Shown here piece after piece: positions 1-7,171 of a DNA stretch of 17,507 nt. How positions within the stretch are numbered: the first letter of the stretch is position 1; each line of letters opens with the position of its first letter. Below the pieces are notes generated by a model. That model did not search any database. It had not been told where the DNA came from and saw nothing but the letters and a program-made list of their open reading frames with translations. The DNA lies in assembly GCA_026419335.1 (NCBI GenBank), contig JANZZP010000059.1, forward strand, positions 1 through 17,507, in the 5' to 3' direction. The position numbers were made by a program, and so were the translations under genes. Source of the DNA: Elusimicrobiales bacterium. GTDB lineage: Bacteria > Elusimicrobiota > Elusimicrobia > Elusimicrobiales > UBA9959.

Positions 1-1
1 A

Positions 2-139
2 TTGATGGAATGGCTAATATGGTATAATGGAGAAAAAAGGCACAGAAGCATAGAGATGACACCGATAGAGTATATAATAAAAGAAAAAAACTTAGACCCT
101 GAAAAGTCCAATATGTATAGAAATCATACATGGTATTGA
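2..139 (+). mobile_element. C-terminal end of a DDE transposase (IS481/IS3-like), cut by the window edge
   Basis: The first 45 readable codons end in TGA at 137-139. They encode the typical tail of an rve-type DDE integrase/transposase: a WLIWYN segment, then KRHRSI and TPIEYI, matching the family pattern W-x-x-x-YN-x-x-R-x-H-x-x-L-x-x-x-[ST]P-x-E-[YF]. This tail follows the third catalytic acidic residue, which lies outside the window together with most of the protein. IS481 or an IS3-group orfB are both possible; the fragment cannot separate them. No terminal inverted repeat can be defined because the other end of the element is missing. Whether the full gene is intact cannot be judged. Confidence 0.75.
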
Positions 140-190
140 CATTTAACAATTTCTCTGCTAAAAAGTAAAAAGATATGATCTCTGTTATCT

Positions 191-216
191 ATTGGGTTAG
201 GGATGGTGCGCTGGAT
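191..216 (+). repeat. G-rich remnant resembling one arm of the hairpin repeat at 12783-12869
   Basis: GGG tracts at 194-196 and 200-202 are followed by GGTGC (205-209) and GCTGGAT (210-216). The minus strand of the large hairpin near 12.8 kb has G-tracts followed by GGTGC, three extra bases, then GCTGGAT. The 12 matching bases around one 3-base gap, in the same G-rich context, suggest a truncated copy of the same repeat. It starts about 50 bases after the transposase stop, so the insertion element may have cut it. The match is short and could be chance. Confidence 0.35.
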
Positions 217-217
217 A

Positions 218-276
218 AAAAGGGAGTGGGAAAAGGAAAAAGGGGGGTATACTGGTGGCTTTTCTCACTCCCTTTT
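218..276. terminator. Bidirectional terminator hairpin between the transposase and thiD
   Basis: An 18-bp stem pairs 218-235 with 259-276 around a 23-base loop. The only non-Watson-Crick position is 229/265, a G-U wobble in plus-strand RNA and an A-C mismatch in minus-strand RNA. The arms begin with A-runs and end with T-runs, so RNA from either strand ends in a U-rich tail. It overlaps the thiD stop codon and can end the thiCD transcript on the minus strand and any read-through from the transposase on the plus strand. The loop carries a run of six G (242-247). Confidence 0.75.
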
Positions 277-1072
277 AATAATATCTCCAAAAATGATTTA
301 AAGGACCATTCCCTTTCCCAAGATCTAATGATTTTTTAACAGCACAAAAAATATACTTTCTTGCCATTCTTATACTATCTTTTATGCTTAAACCTCTTGC
401 AATAAAACCTGATATAGCAGCACTTAAACTACAACCAGTACCATGTGTATTTTTTGTATTGATTTTTCTATGATAAAAACAAAGTGTTTTTCCATTAAAA
501 TACAACACATCAAAAATTTTTGAACCTTTTAGATGACCACCTTTTAACAAAACGCATTTGGCTTTTGTAATCTCTGATATTTTTACAGAAGCATTTATCA
601 TATCTTTTTTATCTCTAATGATAATTCCAGTAATATACTCTGCTTCATCTATATTTGGAGTCACAACTGAAGCAAGTGGAAAAAGAAGTTTAATTATTCT
701 TTTAATTGAGCTACAAGGAGTTAAAACTCCTCCTCCTTTAGATATCATAACAGGATCTATAACTATGTTCCTCAATTTTTTTTTAAAAATAAAATCAAAT
801 ATAATATCAACCATCCATGGCTTAGGTATCATAGATATCTTTGTAGAATCTGGTTTTATATCTTCCAAAAGTGTATCTATTTGTGAAATAAAAAAATTTT
901 TGGACGGGATTAACATCGAATTAAAGAATCTCGTATTTTGAGAAGTTAATGCTGTAACGCATGCAATCCCATAAACTCCTAATGAGGAAAATGTTTTAAT
1001 ATCAGCATAAATACCTGCTCCAGCATCAGGATCTATTCCTCCAAAGGTTAAAGCAACTGGAATTTTATTCAT
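275..1072 (-). CDS. thiD: Hydroxymethylpyrimidine / hydroxymethylpyrimidine-phosphate kinase ThiD
   Basis: This 265-residue protein has the usual ThiD length and ribokinase-like fold signatures. ThiD phosphorylates the pyrimidine HMP and HMP-P to HMP-PP in the cytoplasm, the branch that joins thiazole phosphate to make thiamine phosphate. Visible motifs are the N-terminal substrate loop (GGIDPDAGAGIYADIKTF, residues 11-28), DPVMISKGG (106-114), TPNIDEAEYITG (138-149), LLKGGHLKG (175-183) and the anion hole NTHGTGCS (208-215) with C214. The ATG lies one base after the thiC stop, so the genes are surely co-transcribed and probably translationally coupled, under the TPP riboswitch. No ThiE domain is fused. 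The stop lies inside a strong terminator stem. Confidence 0.95.
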   Translation of the reverse strand: MNKIPVALTFGGIDPDAGAGIYADIKTFSSLGVYGIACVTALTSQNTRFFNSMLIPSKNFFISQIDTLLEDIKPDSTKISMIPKPWMVDIIFDFIFKKKLRNIVIDPVMISKGGGVLTPCSSIKRIIKLLFPLASVVTPNIDEAEYITGIIIRDKKDMINASVKISEITKAKCVLLKGGHLKGSKIFDVLYFNGKTLCFYHRKINTKNTHGTGCSLSAAISGFIARGLSIKDSIRMARKYIFCAVKKSLDLGKGNGPLNHFWRYY

Positions 1073-1073
1073 T

Positions 1074-2315
1074 TCACTTAAAAACTTTTGAGCTATTTCT
1101 CATAGCACAAAATTTTTCACCACACATAGAACAATACTTGTCAATATTTTTATTGAGTTGTTTAAACCTTGCTTTTGCATACTCTGGATCTATTGAGAAC
1201 TCAAATTGCTTATTCCAATCAAATTTCTTTCTCGCAATAGAAATATTCTTATCCCTTTCAAATTCATCTTTAAATCCTTTCGCAAGATTTACAGCATGTT
1301 TTACCAAAGAAAAAACAACACATTCTTGTCTTATATCTTGTGGGGTTGGAAGGCCAATATGTTCAGTTGGGCCAACAGCACAAAGAAGTGACACACCAAA
1401 ATATCCAGCCATAGCAGAACCAATAGCAGCATTTATGTGATCATACCCCATAGCTATATCAGTTACAAGCGGACCTAAAAAATATAAAGGAGCATCTGAT
1501 GTGTGCTTAATGGCAATATCCACATTTTCTTTTATCTCATTTATAGGTACATGTCCAGGACCTTCTATCATAGTAAAAACTCCATTTCTTCTTGCTCTCA
1601 TATTAAGCTCACCTATAACTTTAAGTTCTTCCACTTGAGCTTTATCTGTAGCATCATAAATACACCCAGGTCTAAGTCCATCACCTATACTAATAGCAAC
1701 TCTGTATTTTTTAAGTATTTTTATTATGTCATCATAATACTCATAAAAAGGATTTTCCCTACCTGTCTCAATAATATATCTCAGTATCATCGAACCACCT
1801 CGAGAAACCACTCCACATAATCTTTTTTTAATATAAGGAATCATTCTCTTCTTAAGCCCAGCATGAATGGTCATAAAATCTACCCCTTCCTCACACTGTC
1901 TTTCTATCGTTTCAATGATGAAACTCTTAGTAATCTTTTTAATATCTTCATCTGTATCTACCATAGTATAAATAGGAACAGTACCAAACGGTATTTGAGA
2001 ATGTTCAATAAGTATTCTCCTTGTTGCATCTCTATTTTTACCTACAGACAAATCCATAACCGTATCTGCATCAAATTTTAACGCAATTGAAAGTTTTTGT
2101 AATTCACATTTTATAGATGTTTTCTCTGTACTAACTCCTAAATTAAGATTATACTTACATCTAAATTTTCTACCAACAATAATTGGTTTTATACTACGTT
2201 TTATATTTCTTAAAATACAAACATGATGATTTTTAATTTCTTTCTCTATAAAATTTAATGGAAGTTTTTCCAAATTTGATATTTGTAATAATTCTTTTTT
2301 TTCCACTAAATACAT
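1074..2315 (-). CDS. thiC: Phosphomethylpyrimidine synthase ThiC
   Basis: ThiC is a radical-SAM enzyme that rearranges aminoimidazole ribotide (AIR) into HMP-P, the first committed step of the thiamine pyrimidine branch. At 413 residues it is the short form, without the long N-terminal region of the E. coli protein (about 630 residues). Recognisable segments include DADTVMDLSVG (82-92), the region around DFMTIHAG (146-153), GDGLRPG (211-217), EGPGHVP (251-257), GPLVTDIAMGYDHI (281-294) and the C-terminal [4Fe-4S] motif C395-x2-C398-x4-C403. The ATG has a strong AGGAGG (2321-2326) five bases upstream. Its substrate AIR is the product of PurM, encoded at 6.2-7.2 kb, so the purine and thiamine pathways meet within this window. 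Confidence 0.97.
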   Translation of the reverse strand: MYLVEKKELLQISNLEKLPLNFIEKEIKNHHVCILRNIKRSIKPIIVGRKFRCKYNLNLGVSTEKTSIKCELQKLSIALKFDADTVMDLSVGKNRDATRRILIEHSQIPFGTVPIYTMVDTDEDIKKITKSFIIETIERQCEEGVDFMTIHAGLKKRMIPYIKKRLCGVVSRGGSMILRYIIETGRENPFYEYYDDIIKILKKYRVAISIGDGLRPGCIYDATDKAQVEELKVIGELNMRARRNGVFTMIEGPGHVPINEIKENVDIAIKHTSDAPLYFLGPLVTDIAMGYDHINAAIGSAMAGYFGVSLLCAVGPTEHIGLPTPQDIRQECVVFSLVKHAVNLAKGFKDEFERDKNISIARKKFDWNKQFEFSIDPEYAKARFKQLNKNIDKYCSMCGEKFCAMRNSSKVFK

Positions 2316-2392
2316 TAATTCCTCCTAATAACTTATTATCTGAAAATTTGATTTTAGTAGGTATGATGTTTGTTTTTAATTGATTCATTTCA

Positions 2393-2487
2393 TTCCCTTC
2401 GCCGGTATTACCCGGATCAGGTTCAAAGGGTTTGGGGCTATATCTATAAACCCCATCTCAGCCGATTTCAAGAATCAGCACCCCTTT
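2393..2487 (-). promoter_or_regulatory. TPP riboswitch (THI element) of the thiCD operon
   Basis: Read on the minus strand, the segment contains the hallmark conserved blocks: a GGGGTGC 5' stem, GGCTGAGA (J3/2 pyrimidine-sensing part), then CCCTTTGAACCTGATC and GGGTAATACCGGCGAAGGGAA, with the closing stem at both ends. It sits 78 bases upstream of the thiC ATG. There is no obvious U-tract terminator between aptamer and ATG. However, CCTACTAA at 2354-2361 (minus strand) can pair with the Shine-Dalgarno TTAGGAGG (2321-2328) with one mismatch, which suggests control of translation initiation when TPP is bound. Confidence 0.95.
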
Positions 2488-2492
2488 TAAAT

Positions 2493-2522
2493 ATTATACA
2501 AATAAATACTCCCTTTTTAGAA
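2493..2522 (-). promoter_or_regulatory. Probable promoter of the thiCD operon
   Basis: A perfect TATAAT lies at 2498-2493 on the minus strand, placing the start of transcription at the first bases of the riboswitch (about 2486). The -35 region about 17-18 bases upstream (around 2516-2522, TTCTAA/TCTAAA) is a poor match to TTGACA. The position relative to the aptamer supports the call. Confidence 0.55.
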
Positions 2523-2560
2523 AAACGGATACTTTATTAAACAGACACAAATACTATATT

Positions 2561-3706
2561 TTACCTAGTATATTTGGCGTATATAAAACCACCATTTCTA
2601 AGCATGTTTATAACATCACCACTTACTTTATAATCAAATGCCATACATCCCCAACTTCTTCCCGGTTTTACATTAGCTTCTTTCACATATGGAGATGGAT
2701 GTATCACGATAGCTCTCCTATACACATTTGAATTGGTTGGTGAAAGTCCATGGAGCCTAAGAGAACGCCCATATTTACCTGAATATATTTCTCCTGTTTT
2801 ATATACACCTATTGAAGATGCTTTAGAATTTGGTTGATTACTAAAATAAGTGGCATATCCATCATTATCTCTATCAGAACCACTACCATGAGCAACATGA
2901 TATGCTGCTACTACCGCCATTTTGTTAAGGTTTATTATATAAAACCTTGATTTAGCACTATGCTTATGAAATTCAAGGACCGCCATAAATCTATGATTAG
3001 AAAACTGACCTTTATGACTTTTATAATAATTTACAGCTTCTTTTAATAAAGCTTTATTTGCTCCAGCAGCATTTGCAATATCATAATTAACTTGCGGTCT
3101 ATTCCCATCATCATAATAATTAATAGCATCATCTAAATATGGATTAAGAGACAAAGAAACTTGCGCAGGTAAAAAACTAATAGCTGCTGTTAGTAAACTA
3201 TATACTGCTTTCTTAAAATTCTTAGAGCTCTTTTTACCAAACCCTTCATCACAAATTTTACATTTTTCAAGCGCTGATTGATCATAGTAATAGTAAAAAT
3301 CTTCATAAGCATCAAAATCTTTAAACTCATAATAACTATCAGCTATTGCTCGAAACTGAGCAATTTCCTCATCAGTGTATTGTTCATCATCTTTAAGGGA
3401 ATCTTCATAACTTATTTTTTCGAGAGATACGGGTTCAAATGATAAATCCCCGTTATCTCCTATAATAGCTCCCTCAGCAATGGCACCCTGCACAAATTCA
3501 TCTTTAAGAAATGCTTCATTAACTCCCCTTTTTCCTTCTATAGAAAAACTAACTGGAGGAGTAGATCTTTTCTTTATCTGAACTTTAGTTACAGATATAT
3601 CCTCTGATTCCTTTTGTTCGTTAAGATACTCCTTTATTTTTGAGGAGTTCTGTGAACAAAGATTGATTGTTATGAGTGTTATTAAAATTGTGGTTAAGGT
3701 TTTCAT
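2561..3706 (-). CDS. Secreted L,D-transpeptidase-like protein (YkuD_2 type, murein cross-linking or editing)
   Basis: I chose the ATG at 3706 (381 residues) because a GGGAGG Shine-Dalgarno (3711-3716) precedes it; an in-frame GTG at 3718 would sit inside that site. Residues 1-19 form a signal peptide (short basic start, hydrophobic core TILITLITINLC). Residues 20-150 are acidic and low in complexity, with an aromatic patch EDFYYYYDQ (135-143) and a C149-x2-C152 pair. The C-terminal 150 residues match the L,D-transpeptidase catalytic family with H319 (RLHGL), H336 (VIHPSPYV) and the active-site S351-W-G-C354-M-A. Such enzymes make or trim 3-3 cross-links, or attach proteins to murein, in the periplasm or wall. 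It has its own promoter but lies in line behind a dipeptide epimerase gene. The exact reaction is not determined. Confidence 0.8.
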   Translation of the reverse strand: MKTLTTILITLITINLCSQNSSKIKEYLNEQKESEDISVTKVQIKKRSTPPVSFSIEGKRGVNEAFLKDEFVQGAIAEGAIIGDNGDLSFEPVSLEKISYEDSLKDDEQYTDEEIAQFRAIADSYYEFKDFDAYEDFYYYYDQSALEKCKICDEGFGKKSSKNFKKAVYSLLTAAISFLPAQVSLSLNPYLDDAINYYDDGNRPQVNYDIANAAGANKALLKEAVNYYKSHKGQFSNHRFMAVLEFHKHSAKSRFYIINLNKMAVVAAYHVAHGSGSDRDNDGYATYFSNQPNSKASSIGVYKTGEIYSGKYGRSLRLHGLSPTNSNVYRRAIVIHPSPYVKEANVKPGRSWGCMAFDYKVSGDVINMLRNGGFIYAKYTR

Positions 3707-3727
3707 AAAACCTCCCACTTAAAGTTT

Positions 3728-3757
3728 AGCATATACACTTTAAAAGTGTAGCATCAA
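3728..3757 (-). promoter_or_regulatory. Promoter of the L,D-transpeptidase gene with an operator-like palindrome in its spacer
   Basis: On the minus strand TTGATG (3757-3752) and TATGCT (3733-3728) are separated by 18 bases. Seventeen of these are the perfect inverted repeat TACACTT-TTA-AAGTGTA (3734-3750, 7-bp arms, 3-base centre). A dyad filling the -35/-10 spacer is the classic place for a repressor or a MerR-type activator. Transcription would start near 3721, giving a leader of about 15 bases with the Shine-Dalgarno in it. The regulator is not identifiable here. Confidence 0.5.
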
Positions 3758-3771
3758 ATATACTATACGTC

Positions 3772-3791
3772 AATAGGACATAAGTCCTATT
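3772..3791. terminator. Hairpin at the end of the dipeptide epimerase gene
   Basis: An 8-bp perfect stem (3772-3779 with 3784-3791) and a 4-base loop overlap the epimerase stop codon. In the minus direction no U-run follows, so it is a weak intrinsic terminator for the epimerase transcript and may rather protect the 3' end. In the plus direction it is followed by T's, but no plus-strand gene lies upstream. Confidence 0.4.
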
Positions 3792-4821
3792 TTTCAAAAA
3801 CTATCATTTTACTACCCCTCTGAATGAAATCCCCTCTATATTTTTTTTCATTTAACATTAAATGAGAATCTAAATCACAATATTTAAAAACGCCTTTACC
3901 ACAAGCAAGCTGAACACTTTGATTTACACCAATACTTGATTCTCCCATACATCCTATCATAAGTCCTTTTTTTGCACTACAACAAATTTCTATTATAGCT
4001 AAAGCATCAGAAATCCCACTCTTCATAAGTTTTATATTTATAAAATCTACTGCATCCATCTTTATTAAATTTAAAACATCATATTTTGTCTTAGCCGACT
4101 CATCAGCACAGACTGGAAATGGTGAATTAAATCTAACATATTTAAGTCCTTCAATATCAATGCTATCAACAGGTTGTTCAAAAATATCTATATCTATACC
4201 ATTAGAATATAATTTTTTTACAAAATAAACTGCTTCTTTAGGGGAATACCCCATATTAGCATCCACTATATATTTTGCACCTTTTGTTTTTCTATATATC
4301 TCTACAACCGTATCTATATCCTCGTATAAATTTTCGCCTACTTTAATTTTAATAATTCTAAAGCCTTCTTTTTTTACATCAACCGCATCCTTAATTCTTT
4401 CTTTTATACTCCCAATCGAAACTGTTTTATCTGTTTCTATCTCAACTGTAGAACCTCCAAAAAACTCCCACACACCTATCCCTATTTCTTTACACATAGC
4501 ATCAATAGAAGCAAACTGAACCGCGGCTTTTAACGATGGAGATGCTATAAGTTTATCAGTAATATCAAATACTCTTTTATAATTTCTCACATCAACTCCT
4601 TTAACTTCATCTATTTTATATTTAAATGAAATCACAGAATTTGACGTCTCTCCACAAACTCTAAAAGATGGAGATGCTTCACCTCTGCCAATAAAACCAT
4701 CTTCCGTAATTATTTCAATTTCAATATTTGAGACAGATGAAGTAATTGAATTTGCTATATGAAAAGGTTTAGTATATTTATATTCCTTAACACTCATCTT
4801 TATTTCTTTAATTCTACTCAT
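3787..4821 (-). CDS. Dipeptide epimerase (L-Ala-D/L-Glu epimerase type), enolase superfamily
   Basis: The 344-residue protein has the full muconate-lactonizing subgroup layout: an N-terminal capping domain (1-125) and a TIM barrel. Catalytic lysines are K160 in K158-I-K160 and K264 in NIKLMKSG. Metal ligands are D187 (VDAN), E215 (FEQP) and D240 (ADES). The D316-L-D318 pair after the last barrel strand matches the D-x-D motif that holds the dipeptide amino group in L-Ala-D/L-Glu epimerases. That enzyme converts murein-derived L-Ala-D-Glu to L-Ala-L-Glu for peptide catabolism in the cytoplasm. The start overlaps the upstream transglutaminase-like gene by four bases (ATGA), showing translational coupling. 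Other dipeptide specificities exist in this family, so the exact substrate is inferred. Confidence 0.88.
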   Translation of the reverse strand: MSRIKEIKMSVKEYKYTKPFHIANSITSSVSNIEIEIITEDGFIGRGEASPSFRVCGETSNSVISFKYKIDEVKGVDVRNYKRVFDITDKLIASPSLKAAVQFASIDAMCKEIGIGVWEFFGGSTVEIETDKTVSIGSIKERIKDAVDVKKEGFRIIKIKVGENLYEDIDTVVEIYRKTKGAKYIVDANMGYSPKEAVYFVKKLYSNGIDIDIFEQPVDSIDIEGLKYVRFNSPFPVCADESAKTKYDVLNLIKMDAVDFINIKLMKSGISDALAIIEICCSAKKGLMIGCMGESSIGVNQSVQLACGKGVFKYCDLDSHLMLNEKKYRGDFIQRGSKMIVFEK

Positions 4822-6134
4822 AAAACCTCCTCAAATTTAAGTAGTTCAAGTCTATACTTAAAGTCAAAGACATTCCTATACTTTGTTTCGACTTCACCAA
4901 CCTGATTATCATAAGGATCTGATCTAAAAAATTTTTTTATAGGATATATATCTCCCATAAACTCATCATTAAAAACAACTCTAAACCCATCTAAATTACC
5001 AAAATAAAATTTTCTGAGAGATTCATCATCTTTTCTTGAACCACCAAAAGACAAATCACATGGTAACCACCCATATTCATCGCTATAAAACAAAGCCCAA
5101 TCATGAGGACTCTGATAATAAGGATTTATATACCAGCCAGATTGCCATCTTGCAGGAACCCCACATATTCTTAAAAGTGTTATAAAAAATAAAGCTTGAA
5201 AACCACAATCTCCTTTTCTATTCGAATAAACCCACTCTGTTATATTATCATAAAATATATATGGTTTAACAAAAGAATATTTTATATTTTCAACAATCCA
5301 ATCATATACTTTAGATGCCCTTTTAAAATTATTTTTTTCTTTCCCTATAATTTTTTTTACAAGTTCAACAAGATGATATGAAAATTTTATGTGTGGATAG
5401 CTTTCTCTAAGATATTTTTTTAAGTTTTCCCTTTTTTCAAAAAATCTAAATCTTTCCTTTGTCCATTCTCCTATCCTAAACTCAAAAACTACGCTATAAC
5501 TTTTTCCCCCCTCACCTTCAAAATAAATCGTTCTTTGAGAATGAGAAGAAGATGTAATATACCTAAATTCTGGAGATGTTTTAATTATATTAACATTGCT
5601 TATTTGAAATCCTTCTTTTGCAACAGGTAACCACACTCTAACTCTTTCATTCACATTAGGAATTAATGAAAATTTTATACATACCTTGTAGTCACAAGGC
5701 TTACTACCCTTAATTATATTTTTAATCCTCATATCTAAAAACTCTTTAGCCTTTTTTTTAAAAGGATTTTCAACTGCTCTAACTTTATACTTTGGCTCGG
5801 TAAAAACAATGTTATAAAAAAATCTTTCTTCAAATTTCATCTTTCCATTAATAAATATCCAGTCACAAATATTCTTTTTCACAAGCTTTTTGAACTCACT
5901 TAGACTTAGATTTTTAATATAAGAAGAAGCTTTTTTAAAAGCAGTTTTAAAAGAAAATGGATATGTTTTTTTTAATCTTATAATTCTTTCAATTTCATAC
6001 TTTATTCTATCAGCATATAACAAATTATCAGAGTTAATCAATTCACTTCTAAGCATTTTAATTGATGATGATAAATTCCCAGCCAATATTTCTTTTCTTA
6101 CTCTTTCTGGTATCTGAATTTCTAAAAACTTCAT
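4818..6134 (-). CDS. Transglutaminase-like cysteine protease-fold protein (cytoplasmic)
   Basis: The 438-residue protein has an N-terminal helical region (1-145) rich in Lys, a beta-rich middle (146-225), and a transglutaminase-core domain (about 265-370). The core has the catalytic triad C310 in RKGDCGFQALF, H344 in SPHDWALFY and D360 in PCDLSFGG. Bacterial transglutaminase-core proteins are mostly peptidases or amidases rather than true cross-linking enzymes. There is no signal peptide or membrane segment, so it should act in the cytoplasm. It is translationally coupled to a dipeptide epimerase and lies near an L,D-transpeptidase, so cleavage of recycled murein peptides is a reasonable guess (inference). 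The Shine-Dalgarno is weak (AAAAAGG, 10 bases before the ATG). Confidence 0.8.
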   Translation of the reverse strand: MKFLEIQIPERVRKEILAGNLSSSIKMLRSELINSDNLLYADRIKYEIERIIRLKKTYPFSFKTAFKKASSYIKNLSLSEFKKLVKKNICDWIFINGKMKFEERFFYNIVFTEPKYKVRAVENPFKKKAKEFLDMRIKNIIKGSKPCDYKVCIKFSLIPNVNERVRVWLPVAKEGFQISNVNIIKTSPEFRYITSSSHSQRTIYFEGEGGKSYSVVFEFRIGEWTKERFRFFEKRENLKKYLRESYPHIKFSYHLVELVKKIIGKEKNNFKRASKVYDWIVENIKYSFVKPYIFYDNITEWVYSNRKGDCGFQALFFITLLRICGVPARWQSGWYINPYYQSPHDWALFYSDEYGWLPCDLSFGGSRKDDESLRKFYFGNLDGFRVVFNDEFMGDIYPIKKFFRSDPYDNQVGEVETKYRNVFDFKYRLELLKFEEVL

Positions 6135-6202
6135 ATAGAAACCTTTTTCTTTATTTTATATCATTTAATTATAGTATTCAACTCATCTAAAAAGGAGATA
6201 TG
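6135..6202. promoter_or_regulatory. Divergent promoter region between the transglutaminase-like gene and purM
   Basis: These 68 bases separate two divergent operons. AATTATAGTATT near 6167-6178 gives overlapping -10-like hexamers: TATAGT (6170-6175) for purM and TATAAT (its reverse complement side) for the minus-strand gene. Neither has a convincing -35. No PurR-box or purine riboswitch is recognisable. Confidence 0.3.
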
Positions 6203-7171
6203 ATGACAACATATAAAAAAGTAGGAGTAGATATAAAAAAAGCTGATAAATTCGTAGAATACTTGGAAAAAAAATCAAAAGCAATAGGTGGTTTTGCTGG
6301 AATTTTTGATATATCAAAATACGCTCCATCACATATGCTTGTAGGTACAACAGATGGTGTAGGAACTAAACTTAAACTTGCTTTTATGATGAATAAACAT
6401 GATACTATTGGTATCGATCTTGTCGCTATGAATGCAAATGACTTAATATGTGTTGGGGCAACCCCTTTATTTTTCTTGGATTATTATGCTTGCGGTAAAT
6501 TAGACTTAAAAAAATCAAAAGAGATTATAAAAGGTATATTAGATGGTTGTAAAGAAGCTGAAATGATACTCATAGGAGGAGAGACAGCTGAAATGCCAGG
6601 TTTTTACAAAAAGGATGAATATGACCTTGCAGGTTTTGCTGTTGGTATTGTAAAAAGAGATGAAATTATAGATGGAAGCAAACTAAAAGATGGAGATGTA
6701 ATAATAGGAATTAAATCATCAGGATTTCATTCTAATGGATACTCTCTAATTAGAAAAGTGTTGGAAGAAAAAAAACTTTTAAAAAAATATATACATAAAC
6801 TAATAACACCAACAAGAATTTATGTAAAAGATATTAAAAGATTAAGAGAAAAACTTAAAAAATATAATTCAGATATTCTTTCTATAGCACATATAACAGG
6901 TAGCGGAATAGTAGGAAATCTTGAAAGAGTTATAAACAAAAAAGTACGCTGTGTCATAAATAAAAAATTATGGACTATCCCGCAAATAATGAAGGAAATA
7001 CAAGATATAGGCAAAATACCTGAAAAAGAGATGTTGTCAACTTTTAACATGGGAATTGGTATGATAATTATAGTAAAAGAAAAAGATGTTAACATTACAC
7101 TTAAAACAATCAAAGATTCAATTGTTATAGGAAATGTAGAAAAAGGAAAAGGAGAAGTTATAATCATATGA
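6203..7171 (+). CDS. purM: Phosphoribosylformylglycinamidine cyclo-ligase (AIR synthase) PurM
   Basis: PurM closes the imidazole ring, converting FGAM plus ATP to AIR in purine synthesis. The family blocks GVDI near the start, VGTTDGVGTKLKLA, GIDLVAMNANDLICVGATPLFFLDY, GGETAEMPGFY, SSGFHSNGYSL and HITGSGIVGNL are all visible in order, and the length (322 residues) is close to the usual 340-350. I chose the second ATG (6203): it lies five bases from the GGAG at 6194-6197, while the ATG at 6200 is only two bases away. It is the first gene of a plus-strand purine operon. Its stop overlaps the next gene by four bases. AIR is also the ThiC substrate. Confidence 0.95.
   Translation: MTTYKKVGVDIKKADKFVEYLEKKSKAIGGFAGIFDISKYAPSHMLVGTTDGVGTKLKLAFMMNKHDTIGIDLVAMNANDLICVGATPLFFLDYYACGKLDLKKSKEIIKGILDGCKEAEMILIGGETAEMPGFYKKDEYDLAGFAVGIVKRDEIIDGSKLKDGDVIIGIKSSGFHSNGYSLIRKVLEEKKLLKKYIHKLITPTRIYVKDIKRLREKLKKYNSDILSIAHITGSGIVGNLERVINKKVRCVINKKLWTIPQIMKEIQDIGKIPEKEMLSTFNMGIGMIIIVKEKDVNITLKTIKDSIVIGNVEKGKGEVIII

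Noticed and set aside
558..941. Plus-strand open frame of 127 codons antisense to thiD
   Set aside because: It lies wholly inside the well-supported thiD gene, has no ribosome site and no recognisable motif.
2499..2545. Terminator of the L,D-transpeptidase gene before the thiC riboswitch
   Set aside because: AATACTCCC and GGATACTTT look related but are not complementary in hairpin orientation.
6200..6202. First ATG as purM start
   Set aside because: It is only two bases from the Shine-Dalgarno; the next ATG at 6203 has normal spacing.
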